64,000 nucleotides of DNA from Letharia columbiana (lineage: Eukaryota > Ascomycota > Lecanoromycetes > Lecanorales > Parmeliaceae): contig NW_023501064.1 of assembly GCF_014066305.1 (NCBI RefSeq), positions 593,001 through 657,000 of the forward strand. The letters run 5' to 3'. Under the pieces are notes generated by a model. The model was given only the letters and a program-made list of their open reading frames with translations. It did no database searches and had not been told where the DNA came from. A program made the position numbers and the translations under genes. Each line of letters begins with the position of its first letter. Positions within the stretch are counted from its first letter, which is position 1. Shown here in pieces: positions 11,771-23,349 of the stretch.

Positions 11771-13275
11771 CGCCTGAGTAGGGAAAAGCTCTCACAGCTA
11801 TGGCAGCGGTCACGGTTATGGTTAAGTAGTCTACCAATATATGGGCCTCGCCTCTCAGGCCTATCCAGACGTCGGCTTTAGCAGTGTCCGAACGCTGTTG
11901 CAGAAGCCAGTCTACCCTTAGCGGCGGAGCAAGAGACCGGAAACATTCTCTGCGCTTCAGATGAGCGAGGGATAATGTCAACAGTCAAAAATGATTCGAC
12001 GCTCAAGAGACGCTTCGTGGAGAACCGACCGTGTTTGGGAATAGACGGTAGCAGTTCTGACACTTCGAGGATGAGAGTATGTGAGCGCTGAAAGGCTGGA
12101 GCAGGCATGATCCGGGAAAGCTGAGTTTGTTTCATGGAGCCAACTGGCTTCACATCATCCTCGAATGGAAGCAGAGATATCTTGAATACCGAACCGAGCT
12201 AACGGCAGAAGATCGAGGGGGAGCCAGACAGGCAAGCGTGAAAGAGTGCGTGTTCGCATAATCTCCAACTATCGAAACCCGGCCGTGGAAGCCATTGCCG
12301 TGGGTGGGTAATAACATGTACCATCATCTTGGTTGATCAAACACGTAGATCCGGTCCAGTTGAATCAGACCGAACCCTCACCTCTAGACCACCAACAACA
12401 AACCGACCGATCCACCTCCCCCCGTCACCGGCACGAGCGACCAAGAAAGAAAAAAAAAGACCGCACGCAGCACCCCCATGCCTACCATCGCCATCGCGAC
12501 TCCTAACCCTCGCTCGACCAGGGCGCACACTCAGAACGGACATCGGCAATTCCCCCGGCGCTTGTGAGCCTCGTTCAACACGCACAGTACGTTCGCAGGG
12601 GAAGCAGATGCCCACGCTTCACGAGGCAAGGGGCGCGGCTCCGGATCCATTTCCGGGAAGAGAGAGGAGCTGGCGCGTGTGCGGTGGGGAGGCGCCGGGG
12701 AGGGGGGGTGCTATGGCGTTGTCGCACGATATTGTGTAGCGAATGTAGAGGGTAGGAGCGTACGGATCAGAATGGAGTGGTAAGTGTATGTATAACAGAC
12801 AGGGTGGAAAAGAAAAAAGATTTTTTAAAAAAAAAAAGGCATCAATGGCCAAGCGCGACCGAGGGTGTTGGGAAATGTTGCGCCGGCTGTGGGAGTCCGG
12901 CACGGGGGCTATACAAGCCTTCAGCTGTAGGGATAGACTCCATGATTCGAGCACTGGAAATCGAATCAACGAGATACCCATCAAATGGGATTTGGAGGAC
13001 TTCCACCTCGTCAAATCTATACGAATGTAGAGTGACTACCCAAGGAGGTCCCGGGACGTGAGAACGATATGCATACCAAACCGCCTCCCCAAAAATGCTG
13101 CTCTGCGGGAGCTCCAGAAGTAATGCCCGTCACACTATCCGTATGCTTCCTCACATGATACTGTGCATGAGCTCTATGTTGTGACTTATGTGTGCATAGC
13201 CATCCAAAAGACCTATTCGTCGAATCCAACATCGTCATCGTTAGATCCGGCGTCATCCAAGAGCCATGTTCCCTC

Positions 13276-15469
13276 TCAATCAGTCATTCCTTCACTCTCC
13301 TCTCCACCCGTGCTATAAGCATCGATCATCTCGCTCTTGTGGTCCTCGTCTTCCTCCACATCCGCCATGTCCTCGTCCACAATTGGTCCCACTGGCGTTC
13401 TTATTTCGACCGATCTTTCCCCGGCTTGTCCATCCCCGTCCTCGGGCGGTGGCGTGAAGTCCCACACTTCCATTATAGTCCGCCCTGCTCTACTAGCCAT
13501 CACAACACACCTTTCACTCTCGAATGCGACCCTCCACACAGCTTCTGCCGGTTGACTTAGCTCTCTGATCTGCGCTCCCGTCTTTGTGTCCCAGATCTTG
13601 ACTCTGCCATCGCTGCCACCACTGACGATCCGTGCGTCGTCGAATTGAAGAGAAGTGACGCTATTGTCATGGGCCGCAAGACGGTGGATGGGAGCGTTGG
13701 TGATGAGTGACCAGACGCGAACAGATCCATCAGAGCCTCCTGTCACAAGTGTATTACCACGCATTTGAAGCTGACCAACCAAGGAAGTATGCCCTTGGAG
13801 AATTGCTTGACAGGTACTGTGTGGATCAATTAGTCAGTTACTGCATCCACAGGCCAAGATGGGGAGATCAGGTGTCATACCCGTCTTGCGGATTCCAGAT
13901 CCTGACACTCGTGTCCAAGCTACCTGTCGCTATTCTGTGCCCGTCATAGGCAATGGCGTAGATTTGGCTGAAGTGGCCTTGCAAGGTACGTAGACATTGT
14001 CCAGTCGAAATGCTCCATATCTTTGCTGTAGTGTCGTAGCTTCCTGATACAACAAGATCTCCATGGATCTCCAAGCAGCGAACGCTAGCCTGATGGCCCA
14101 TGAGAACGTTCGTGCATGCACCTGTAGTCAAGTCCCACACTCGTAGCGTAGTATCTCTCGAGCCAGAGATTGCTGTTCTCGCATCCGACATCTTGAGACA
14201 GCGAACAGTGGAAGTATGACCTCGTAAGGTGTGCACGCTCGTCCTGTGTAAGAGAGTCAGCGCTAGATCTGGCGACGCTCCCTGCTCGACATACCCAGTC
14301 GCCATGTTCCATACTCTGACATCTCGATCACATCCACCACTAACCAGTATATCTTCCCAAGGGACCATCGCCCAAACGCCCATCTGATGTCCAAGCAGGG
14401 TTCTTTGATGATCTCCCCTCGTGTTGAAGACATGAATCTTGGCATTGTCAAGGGCGACAACGATATATTTCTTTGTCAAATGCAAGCTTGTGACTACGCC
14501 TTGATCAGGGTGGATGTGCCTCGCTGTCATGAGACCTCCTTTCCTCCATGCCGACTCCACCAAATATCGGTGCTTGAAGTGTGATCGGTGAGTGGTGTTA
14601 GGCCTTGGTTTCCTTTGCTTTCGAGAGCCTGTAGTAGGTACCGGGTCATAAGGAGTCGCGACAACTTCCGGATCCTCATCGATAGCAAGCATGTTGTCAA
14701 GTATACGACTGGGCGATGCTGAGCGCAAATGTTGACTGTAGAGTATTTGGCTGACGGACGCGGTCGAGTTGTTCATGCTTGAGCCGATCGAATCGCTGGA
14801 CATCCTGCGGTATGCGTGTTTCTCGCACAACGTTTTCCAAGCTTGGTCGTCGCTCACAATCTCCCGCCACCTTCTTGAAACCTGCGAGGCACGAACGAAG
14901 GTTTTGGGGTCATCGACAAATTCGAGTATCTGTGACAGGTCAGCTAAAATGCCGTATCAAATACATACCATCGACTGTCATACCCTAAAGCAGAGTTCGT
15001 TTGGCAAAGCCTTGAACGGATCCTTTTTCAGTCTCGGGCTCACAATCTGGTGCAAGAAGCTCAAGGTATGATTATCACACTCATCCACCAGTGATCTCAG
15101 CCAATTTTCCTTGGCCGTAATATCCAATCCTCTAAATGCATTTCTTGCTTCCTCCAGGATTGGATCCTCAACGTCATCCAGGGCAAGGTGCCAAGAAGTA
15201 GGTGATCTCTGATGTGGAGTTGGGCTCGGTGCAGGTGTTGGAGGGGAAGCAGGCGCGGAAGGCAAGAGAGGATTTGGTATGGCTTGTGGCATGGAGGAAG
15301 TGGTATTTGGCGTTAAGGGTGGTTTTGGATGGTTGTACTGCATCGACTCTTTCTTTCGAGAGAGGCGGGCCCCAAGGATCACTGGACCCGAAGAGCGTCT
15401 GGCATGCATAAACATATCGTGATCCGAGTCTGAGGCCATTCGGCCGTTGTTCCTGTACTTGAAGTCCAT
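13276..15469 (-). CDS. F-box/WD40 protein, Cdc4-type SCF substrate receptor
   Basis: Four exons (15469-14984, 14929-14295, 14243-13881, 13816-13276) encode 674 residues. A disordered Pro/Ser-rich N-terminus leads to an F-box at about 150-200 (LPNELCFR, splice, ILEFVDD ... WREIV ... W), which would bind Skp1. A WD40 propeller follows from about residue 280 to 610, with repeated GH...VWN/VRVWD/AKIWS units. The C-terminal tail is acidic. The order F-box then WD40, and the linker between them, fit the Cdc4/Pop1/Fbw7 group that delivers phosphorylated proteins to the SCF ubiquitin ligase; Met30/SconB is the main alternative. Intron 2 (14294-14244) is 51 nt, in phase and free of stops, so retention would add 17 residues between blades. 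The chosen ATG (15469) gives a clean first exon; the frame extends upstream without an obvious better start. Confidence 0.85.
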
Positions 15470-16915
15470 ATCCCATAAAAGCTGACTTGTAGAGCGTGAT
15501 CGTGCACGAGATCGAGTGCTGATGTATGTGTATGGGCGTGACAGGTGATGCGGTGACTGTCTTGGTCTGCTGATGATGTCGCTCCGGAAAGATTGCCGTG
15601 TCTCAGAGGAGAGAACAATGAATTGAAACCAATGAAGGTTCCAACAATGGAGTCTTTCACCTCTGATCCTCAATCCAAGTTCCTCAAGCTGATCGCTTTT
15701 GCAATCCTTGAGCAAGAAAGCCAAGGAAAGACGCAATCGCAGGCTGAGGTGTGTAAGAAGGAAATGGTATGTTCAGGGACCAGGTACACGGTTTTATGGT
15801 ACATCGGTACCTGGGTGGTATCTAGGTACAAGGAGCAAATGGGAGAGCTCATGCCCGAGGTTGTCCAGACTCCAGTCCCAGATGCGCTTGGCGGGCGGAG
15901 TGTTCTGGCGGCTGTGAGGGAGGGATGAGGCGGCGTTCCTCGGGGAAATTGGAGGTTGCAGGGGGGGGGGGTGGGCTCGGTGGGGTTTTTCTAGGGCGTA
16001 TCGCCTTCCTCTTCCGTCTCAGGTACCTGATGCAGAACTTCAATATTATTAATACTTCAGCTTTTGTTACCTTTGACGGTAGAAGGCGTGTGCACCACTT
16101 CTCAAGCAAGCAAGAAAGAATAGAGCGGTCGGGACCGAGAGAGCTCCCGAACTCCATAATAGAGAAGAGAAAGCTGGTCAGAGTGCCCAGATGGAAAATC
16201 GCTTTATTCCAAATGGCCTCCACCAAAAGAGATCTGAACCTGTTGAATGGATATTAAAGAAGATCACAAACACTGCTTTGAAAATGAACACCACGGATAG
16301 TGGACGCTCTGAGATGATGGAATTGTCACTTGCTGCAGTATCATGCGTTGACTGTGCTCAAGAAAACTTAAGGTGCATTTGCAACGACGTGATGTTTCGT
16401 ATTCCAAGCCTCAAATGCTGTCGTGACTGCCGCCCCGGATCTTTGCGTGATGGCATCAGTTGGGGGAGGAACCTGTTTTCCTTACCCAATATTGCTTCTC
16501 CGGCCTGCAATAACACAATTGAGTTCTTAGCTTGTAGAGACTCAACGACCTATGCACAAATATTACTATGTAAGTCTTGTGTGTCTGGTTGCTCAAGCCT
16601 CCTGAGTCCTCAGATCTGATAAAAACTTTTGGATGTGTCCTGAGGATATTCCCAATGTGTTGATCTCTCCAACGAGAGAACAACCACCCTAATCGGCACA
16701 CGTAGGGCACTCCTATTCGGAAACCAATACCCAGCTCTCGCGACTCTTCAGCCGAACGTTCCCCTTCGCCGAAACGCTACTCCTCACCCAGACGCTTCTT
16801 ACATCCCAGAGTACCCAGGGGATGGACTTTTCCTACATACCCAACAGAATACACTGGCTACACTGATCTTGAATCCACCTCACGACGGCCAGCGAACATC
16901 CACCACCACTACGAA
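15470..16915. other. Intergenic, divergent promoters
   Basis: This is the shared upstream region of the F-box/WD40 gene (-) and the four-helix membrane protein (+). Open frames here (for example 16191-16619, +) have no recognisable motif. A run of 11 G lies at 15961-15971. Confidence 0.5.
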
Positions 16916-17694
16916 ATGCGTTTCAAGCCTGCTCAGATCATCTCGCCATCCTACCTCTTGAATGTCCGCATCCTCCAAGTCGTGCTCGCACTTATCTATC
17001 TGATACTGCTATGCTATTGTGGTATTCACCACGGCTGGTGGCTCAACCTTCATCAGCCGTTGGGCTTTGGCAGTGGGTGATCCCCCTTTCTCCTCCACTC
17101 GCGTACCTACTTTTCTTTATCAGTCAATCTAGCGAGGTTTGGTGTCTGGTCTACTGCTCCATTCACCGCTCGCAACCACCAAGTCTTGTCAACAGTTACA
17201 CATCATTCTCCGTCTCTATCTGTCTTAATGAGCATCCGAGATCGACCGCTCCTTTCCTGAAAGCTGCTGACTTTCGACCAGTCTCTGCCTCCTTACTCAC
17301 GATCCTAATCGCCATACCCGACATTCTCAACCGAGACTTCACGCTCTCGAATACGCTCTCCACCTACTTGTTCCATTTCCTCCGCCTACTCTTCGAACTC
17401 CTCCTCATCGCACTCTGGTGTGCCGCCTTCGTCACGATGCTGCTACCCAAGGGCAAGGACTTCAGGCTGCTCTTTCATAGGCCGCCGTACGTGGAGTGGA
17501 TTTGTGCGGTTGTGCTCGCTGCGATTGAGCTGTAAGTAGATCATCCCTCCAGCTATTTGGGACGAAAAGCGTCAGGAGTTCTGGAAAAATGGTCTGCAGA
17601 TGCCACCACTGACCGGAGTTGCAGGCTGGGTTTTGTATGGAGTATGGTGCTAGTGCTGCAGGAGAAGTACAAGGTTTCCGGTGAGTCCGCTTAA
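16916..17694 (+). CDS. Four-transmembrane-helix protein, possibly MARVEL-like
   Basis: Exons 16916-17072, 17282-17531 and 17625-17694 give 158 residues. Four hydrophobic helices can be seen: around residues 14-36, 53-70 (SASLLTILIAIPDILN), 85-108 and 122-148. Short loops and a short N-terminus with Arg and Lys fit fungal four-helix membrane proteins of the MARVEL type, but no diagnostic residue proves it. Intron 1 is long for this window (209 nt, 17073-17281); I chose it because donor A|GTGGGT and the acceptor after CTGAC join the two halves in phase. The C-terminus is uncertain: reading through gives a TAA at 17692, while a GTGAGT donor at 17681 could splice to one of the AG sites near 17740 and stop a few residues differently. 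Function unknown. Confidence 0.6.
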
Positions 17695-18158
17695 AGATCC
17701 CCTCCCCCAGGGCGCCGTTGCTGATATATAGTCTAGGCTAATCGTGTTTGAGAGAGAAATCTGCTGCGAGAGGGATGCGTCTACTGCGGTATCCGGAGTG
17801 AATACCTGATGGGGAAGATCGCTTTGTCGACTGCACTTGTCGCATGCTTGGGTTTGCCAACGGGCTTCGCTGCTAATCTGTGGAGGCCGTAGGATATCGA
17901 TAAGAGCATCTAGCCATAACGTGTGCTGTATCGATACCCTTGCAAAATCTTCGTCTCACGTCATCTCTTCCGTTTTCTCCCCTGGTTCGACGGACTGAGG
18001 GTCCACATATCTTGCAAAGTCCATGTAGATAATTCGGGTGTCTCTCCATGTCAAGACGGGCATTCACAACAGGAAGCACAGGATCACCTAAACGCTTAAT
18101 TTCTCTATGAGCTTTTGATAAGTTGCTCTATCTCCACATTTCTCCTCCTCAAATTTTT
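17695..18158. other. Convergent 3' intergenic region
   Basis: These 464 bp lie between the membrane-protein gene (+) and CCT8 (-), which converge. I see no gene; the stretch should hold both polyadenylation regions. Confidence 0.5.
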
Positions 18159-19993
18159 CTAATCCTCATCCCAATCCGGATTCTGCCCGCCCGGCGGCTT
18201 CGGCCCTCCAGCCTGCCTCGCCACGATGATTTGATCCACACTCAAGACCGTCCTTGCCGCTTCCGTTGCCAGCCTGATCGCCCACTGCTTTGACACCAGC
18301 AGATCCAGGATCCCCTCTTCTTTAGCATCTAACGTTCCTGAACCATCCTCGTTCTCCACGTCCACACCCATCGTCCAATCAGGCTCGTCGTCTTCGTCTT
18401 CGTCTTCGTCGTCGTCATCCTGGTCCTTTTTGTTGGAGGAAGCTTTGTGGTGGGCAGCATATAGCGTTGCCAACACTTCCGTGGCGTCCAGACCCGCGGA
18501 TTCGGCAAGCGTACGTGGTATGACCTCGAAAGCTTCCGCGTACTTCTTGATAGCATACTGTGACAGTTCAGGCGTCCTTTCACCAAAGGCAGATATACGC
18601 TCAATCAGTTGCATCTCCGTAGCCCCAGCTCCAGGCACTAGTTTCGGATCTCTCGTGATAGCTTTCACCACGTTAACGCCGTCGTCAATCGCTCTCTCAA
18701 TGTCGTCGAGGTGGTTCTGGGTAGCCCCTCTTATGACCAGCGTAGCTGTTCGAGTAGCGTCGTTTTCCTGCCTGAATACTGTAACACGGTCTCCGCCTAT
18801 CTCCAGCGTTTCGACTACGTCCACTTTCCCCATCTCATCCGGCATAGGGGCGCCCAGACGAGCAAGAGGTGTAGCGCCCACGACGCGACAGAGACGGCGG
18901 AGTTCGAATTTCGAAAGGACTTTAACGACTAAAATGCCAAAGCGATTGAGATAGTGGAGTGCTAATTCTCCCACGGTTGAGCCTGCTACGACTACGCGCA
19001 GGCCCGAGTCGTGCAGTTCTTTGATGATGGTCTCCAGTTGGCTTTCCTCCCCTTTGGTGAAATCCATCATCTCCTTCGCATTGTGCAACAGCACCGTTCC
19101 TTTCGTTTCCGTCTGGCTTGTATCAATCGGACACGAGAAGACGCCCACTTTAGCATTCTTGGCCTTTTTGATGCTTCCATCGGGCTCGCGGCCGAAGACC
19201 ATGCCTTTTACCACTTTGGATTGTTCGAGGCTACCGCCCATGATCTTCACGACGCGGATGTTGTCGACGTTGAAGTTGACAGGCTGCTTGGGTAGAACGG
19301 CGAGAACTGCCTCTGCGACCATGTCGGCGAGAAATTCTTCGGAGCCGGACTGTTTGGAGGCGATTACGGTACGGATGGCTTTTGCAAGTTCGGGGTGGGA
19401 GCGGAGGTCTTTTACCGAGTCGACGACAAGCTCTGAGTACCGTCAGCAACTTGTTCCCATCTTGGAGCAGTAGCCCGTGAGATTATCTAGAGACGTACGA
19501 TCCAGACACCTCAGCGCCTCCTTCTGTGCCCTCTCGAACCCTTGCACCACATCGCTAGTCTTCAAACCCATCCTCAGCAGCTCCTCCGCCTTCTTCAGCA
19601 TCTCTCCACAGAGCACAATGACCAGATTCGTAGCATCACCCATCTCCGCTTCTTGCTGTTGACTAGCCATTACTATGAGCTTCGCTGCAGGGTGGACGAC
19701 ATCGAGCTCTCGTAATATGGAGGCGGCATCGGAGGTCAGAATCATTTTTTGCAGATGGTTGATGACGATTTTGTTGCGGCCATAAGGACCGAGAGATGTT
19801 TGGACGGTTTGGGCTATGGCTCGACATGCTTCTATGTTTCGTATCACAGCACCGTCTTCAGATTCGTAGCTTTGAGGGTAATTAGTTGGAGGTCTTAGTG
19901 GAGGTCTTATATTGGGGCGCCGAATATCACATACTTTTGGTATCCTTGCTTGAAAAGACCGCCATTAGGCGCACTGGGCATAGAAAGAGACAT
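18159..19993 (-). CDS. cct8: CCT/TRiC chaperonin subunit theta
   Basis: Exons 19993-19935, 19869-19499 and 19432-18159 encode 567 residues. The protein starts with a short segment ending in GLFKQGY, then TSLGPYGRNK (apical nucleotide-site region), ILRELDVVHPAAK, VKIMGGSL, FELRRLCR, GATQNHLDDIERAIDDGVN and the C-terminal GGPKPP tail. This is CCT8, one of eight subunits of the cytosolic chaperonin that folds actin, tubulin and other clients with ATP. Two details stand out. The nucleotide loop reads GDATN instead of the usual GDGTN, and there is a very acidic stretch of about 14 Asp/Glu near residue 480 followed by a Trp. The gene is head to head with the methyltransferase-like gene, with 241 bp between the two start codons. 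Confidence 0.95.
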
Positions 19994-20234
19994 CTTTGGT
20001 GGGCAGTAAGAAGTGAAGAAAAGTAGACGGTGTACAAGTAGGACGACTTCGAGAATTGTGTTCTTGGCAAGCAAATCTTGGGAACGCGAACGCGCGACTG
20101 ATCTCGGCAAAAACCTAAAAGTTTTGATGACTCTTGTCCAAAGATGTCCACATCTACAGACAGGGAGCTACCTATTTGATTCACGTGGTTCCATATTCTC
20201 AATAGCCTTCCCCAGTCTTTTCAATTGAATCGCC

Positions 20235-21269
20235 ATGGCCATTCCCCTCCCGATACCTCCACTCCGTCTCTTCGAGATCGACGACCAGTCTTGGTACCGA
20301 ACCTCCACCCCACCCCGCCCGTGATCACCAATAAGCACTAATACCAAACCCAATCCTAGGTTTCCCGCCCCTCTCCGCGCCTCCGTCCAAGCAGTCCTGA
20401 CCTTCCTCTGGGGGTATAAAGCCCCCATCCTCCAGCCTGCACCCCCCGCCTCCCTCGTTGCCCGCACGCTCCAATCCGTCCTCGGCCCCTCCATTACCGA
20501 CTACACATTCGTCGATTTCTGCTCAGGTGCCGGGGGTCCCACACCGTACATAGAGCGGGAGGTGAACAAAGCCTTCAACAAGTTGAACGATGGAGGAAAT
20601 ATACTATTACGGAACGGGCACACGGGGGCGAACGGGCCTGTGAACGGGGATGGATCTGGAGGGCGAGGAGGAAGGGTGGATTTTGTGATGACGGATATAC
20701 ACCCTCATCTACCAGAATGGGTGAGAGCCAGCAACAAGAGCAACGACCTACACTACGTCCCGTCCCCCGTCGATGCGGCCAATGCCCCGCACGACTTGCT
20801 CTCGATGGCCGGCACGCAAGAGCAGGATAAGAAAATCTTCCGCCTCTTTTCTCTCGCCTTCCACCATTTCCCCAACCCTTTGGCCACTCGCATCCTGCAC
20901 AACACCCTCACACACTCCTCCGGCTTTGCGATCTTTGAGCTGCAAGGCCGTGACTTGGGCAGTATAATCACGATACTAGGAATGTTCCCGCTATTGTGGG
21001 CGGGGAGTTGGTGGTGGTTTTGGGGCGATTGGGGATTGCTGTTCTGGACGTATGTGGTGCCGGTGGTGCCGTTCGTGTTGGTATTTGACGGAGTGATCAG
21101 TTGTTTGAGGACGAGGAGGGAGGGGGAGGTGTTGGGGTTAATTAGAGAGTGTGGGGCTAGTATGGAGGGGTGGAGATTTGAGACTGGGAGGGAGGTGCAC
21201 ACGCGGACGGGGGGGACGATGAATTACTTTATTGGAATTAAGGAGGGGGGAGGGAAGAAGATGCAGTGA
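20235..21269 (+). pseudogene. SAM-methyltransferase-like membrane protein with a probable 1-base insertion
   Basis: The intended protein begins at ATG 20235 (MAIPLPIPPLRLFEI) and continues as DDQSW in exon 1 to 20294, then exon 2 at 20360-21269 (FPAPLRASVQAVLTFLW...). The methyltransferase-like motif I, DFCSGAGG, is present, followed by TDIHPHL, HYVPSPVDA, RLFSLAFHHF and FAIFELQ. A strongly hydrophobic pair of segments around GMFPLLWAGSWWWFW and the following VPVVPFVLVF suggests membrane anchoring. The family is common in ascomycetes but I know of no assigned reaction. The problem is at 20280-20281: one extra G puts FEI and DDQSW in different frames, and the downstream frame has no ATG. Either the allele is broken or the base is a sequencing error. 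The intron (20295-20359) has a CACTAATAC branch region. The rest of the frame is intact to TGA. Confidence 0.7.
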
Positions 21270-21467
21270 AAGAGGTCTTAGGAAGCTGCACACGCGCGGC
21301 GACAAAGTGCTTTTTCCCTGGCAACAGCAGCAGGTGCAATTCTATGGCACATCATGTATGTAATCTATGGTATGGACTCGCTGAGATGCTAAGACTGCAA
21401 AGGGAAACCGTACGAGAAGATCGTACGAAGCCATTATTCATTCCGATCAAGTATCATCTCATGTAAC
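21270..21467. other. Convergent 3' intergenic region
   Basis: 198 bp between the methyltransferase-like gene (+) and the type III PKS (-). No feature seen. Confidence 0.5.
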
Positions 21468-22851
21468 TCAGTCGACCTCTTCAGATAGAAGACCGTCTAT
21501 TGTCGGTTTTGGCCTCCGTAGTATCATCATCTCCAGCGAGATGCCTGGCCCAAACGCACAAGCAACCACATGCTCCCTGCCCTCCCCCATGTTCCTCAAC
21601 TGGTCCATGACTGCCATTATCGTCGCGCTAGAACTGTTACCACAGTTGACGTAGATCTCGTAGCTTGCTCTTAGATGGTCTACAGTCAGGTTCATCGCTT
21701 GTTCAACGCCAGTAATGATCGTTGAACCTCCGGGATGGAGCGCCCAGTCAAAGTCGCTGGCCACGGGGGAATTACGGTTCGTGTGCAATGCTGGGATCGA
21801 TTCCAAGAGGTCTTGAAAGGCTGGAGATACTGCAGCGGCTGCCACGGCTGGTACGCGGGGCGTGAGGACGACTTTCCAGCCTTGAGAAAATTAGCTTTCG
21901 GGATATACTGAATCTAACCATGAATACTGTACGAACCAAACGGATCAACATCGAAGCCCAAATCTTTATCCGTATCCTCCAGTATCTCATGCTTCCAGCC
22001 CAGGATCTCGTAGACCGGCGTGGGAATGTCATGTTCTTCCCCAATACCATTGCTCAGAACGCAAGCCGAAGCGCAATCGCTGAAGAGACAGACTCCGATG
22101 CGAGTCTTCTGCTCCTTGTCGATTGAATCCAACTCTGACCGCACCATTACACTCGATACTTCGCAAGCTAAGACCAACACTCGTGCAGGCTTCTTGCGAA
22201 ACGATGACCCCAGTGCCAGGTTTGCGGCTGCCCGTATTGCTGCGAGTCCACCCGAGCAGCCAATGCCGTGTAGCAATATCTTTTCCACACTGGCCTGTAG
22301 GCCCAGCTCTTTGGTAACGTAGTGATCGAAGCCAGGGTTGGCAGAATTCGTGCATGTCGTAGAGACAACATGTGTAATCTCATCCACATTCCCACCCCAT
22401 TCTTCTATGGCCTTCTTGCATGCTCTAACGGATAGGTCGACGCCCTCTTCGCGGAAGAAGTCATTAAGCTCGGTGATGCTGGGAGCAGTGGGCTGATTAA
22501 CGAGAGGATGATCGATGTCGCCGACGGCGGCACGAGTGTCGATCCCGGTGTAGCGATTGATGGAAAGGACCTTTTTGAGACTGGAGTAATGCTTGTATTA
22601 GCATAAGGACGGATAAGCGTGACGGGCCGTTGAACACCATAAGCCATCGAGGGTTAGAGATTAGGAAAGTGAGATCTGACTGGAAAGCCTCACGCTGTTG
22701 ACGGTGGATAAAACCTATTGGCCAGAGTCTCGAGACATTCTGGTCCTACCCTGAACGGCGGATATTCTGCACCGAGACCGAGAACAGAAAGATTGAGGCC
22801 GCTTTCAAAATGATCGTGTGTCGTGGGGCCGTTTACGGCAGTGGGTGACAT
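21468..22851 (-). CDS. Type III polyketide synthase (chalcone-synthase fold)
   Basis: Exons 22851-22694, 22580-21937 and 21880-21468 encode 404 residues, the usual family length. The catalytic triad is complete: Cys about 161 in GIGCSGG, His about 316 in LHPGG, and Asn about 349 in NCGNSSSA. The C-terminal AFGPG loop matches the GFGPG signature. These enzymes load an acyl-CoA on the Cys and extend it with malonyl-CoA, usually to alkyl-resorcinols, resorcylic acids or pyrones in fungi; the product here cannot be read from sequence. The start is the first ATG before the conserved LGLGAEYPP; a longer frame upstream opens only with a non-ATG codon. The gene is divergent from a P450 with which it probably forms a pathway. 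Intron donors are GTGAGG and GTTCGT. Confidence 0.92.
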
Positions 22852-23349
22852 GGCTGAGACGACGATGCAAGAGAAAACTACGATCGCACTCAAAGCCGCA
22901 ATGCGCGCTCGTGATCCACTACCGTACTAGTATCAGTAGCAGGACTCTGTGCTGTAAAGACTGTTGGGAAGCTAGTAGATGTAAGCTGCGTCGGCAAGAC
23001 AATAAAGTCGAGTGGTCATGGCTAGCGAGAAACGGGATGACATCGATAATGCAAGGCACCACGTTAGAAGGTGGGCGATTGGATAGTAAATACCGTAGCG
23101 TGAGATGGTTGGGGAAACGAATACGCATCCAGCAGGAGCAACCAGCGATTGACCTCATCGGCGCCGACTATCTCCAGGATCTCAGGCTCCGAATCTCCGG
23201 GATCGCCTCAAATTGCTAACTCTATTCATCGACTTCTCACAAGACCCTCTCAACCTCATCTTTGTCATATAAGCAGGCAAATGCTAAGTACCTTCTAGAT
23301 GTGACCAGAGCACCTGGCCGGCCTTTCCCCCGATTCGCTGAACCCCGCA
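22852..23349. promoter_or_regulatory. Shared promoter of type III PKS and P450
   Basis: The 498-bp region separates two start codons pointing away from each other. A TATAAG box lies at 23268-23273, about 77 bp before the P450 ATG. A 10-bp perfect palindrome TCGGCGCCGA lies at 23158-23167 and contains CGG-N2-CCG, the kind of inverted half-sites bound by fungal Zn2Cys6 regulators. Co-regulation of both genes is an inference from the layout. Confidence 0.5.

Larger units (their letters stand above)
7305..13275. other. Gene-poor tract of about 6 kb
   Basis: This is the largest stretch in the window with no convincing gene. Open frames are short, occur on both strands, and carry no motif I recognise. 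Within it are an imperfect 10-bp tandem repeat at 8641-8673, a possible gene relic at 11048-11770, and a T6A11 tract at 12821-12837. The right end must contain the 3' flank of the F-box/WD40 gene and the left end the promoter of the RING-PH-VWA gene. Confidence 0.5.

Noticed and set aside
16191..16619. 142-codon + frame with several Cys
   Set aside because: Cysteines have no regular spacing, no signal peptide, and no plausible gene structure.
18430..18954. 174-codon + frame opposite CCT8
   Set aside because: Antisense shadow of a conserved exon.
20562..21269. Methyltransferase-like gene starting at the GTG near 20562
   Set aside because: Conserved sequence, including the DFCSGAGG motif, lies upstream in the same exon, so this start would cut the domain.
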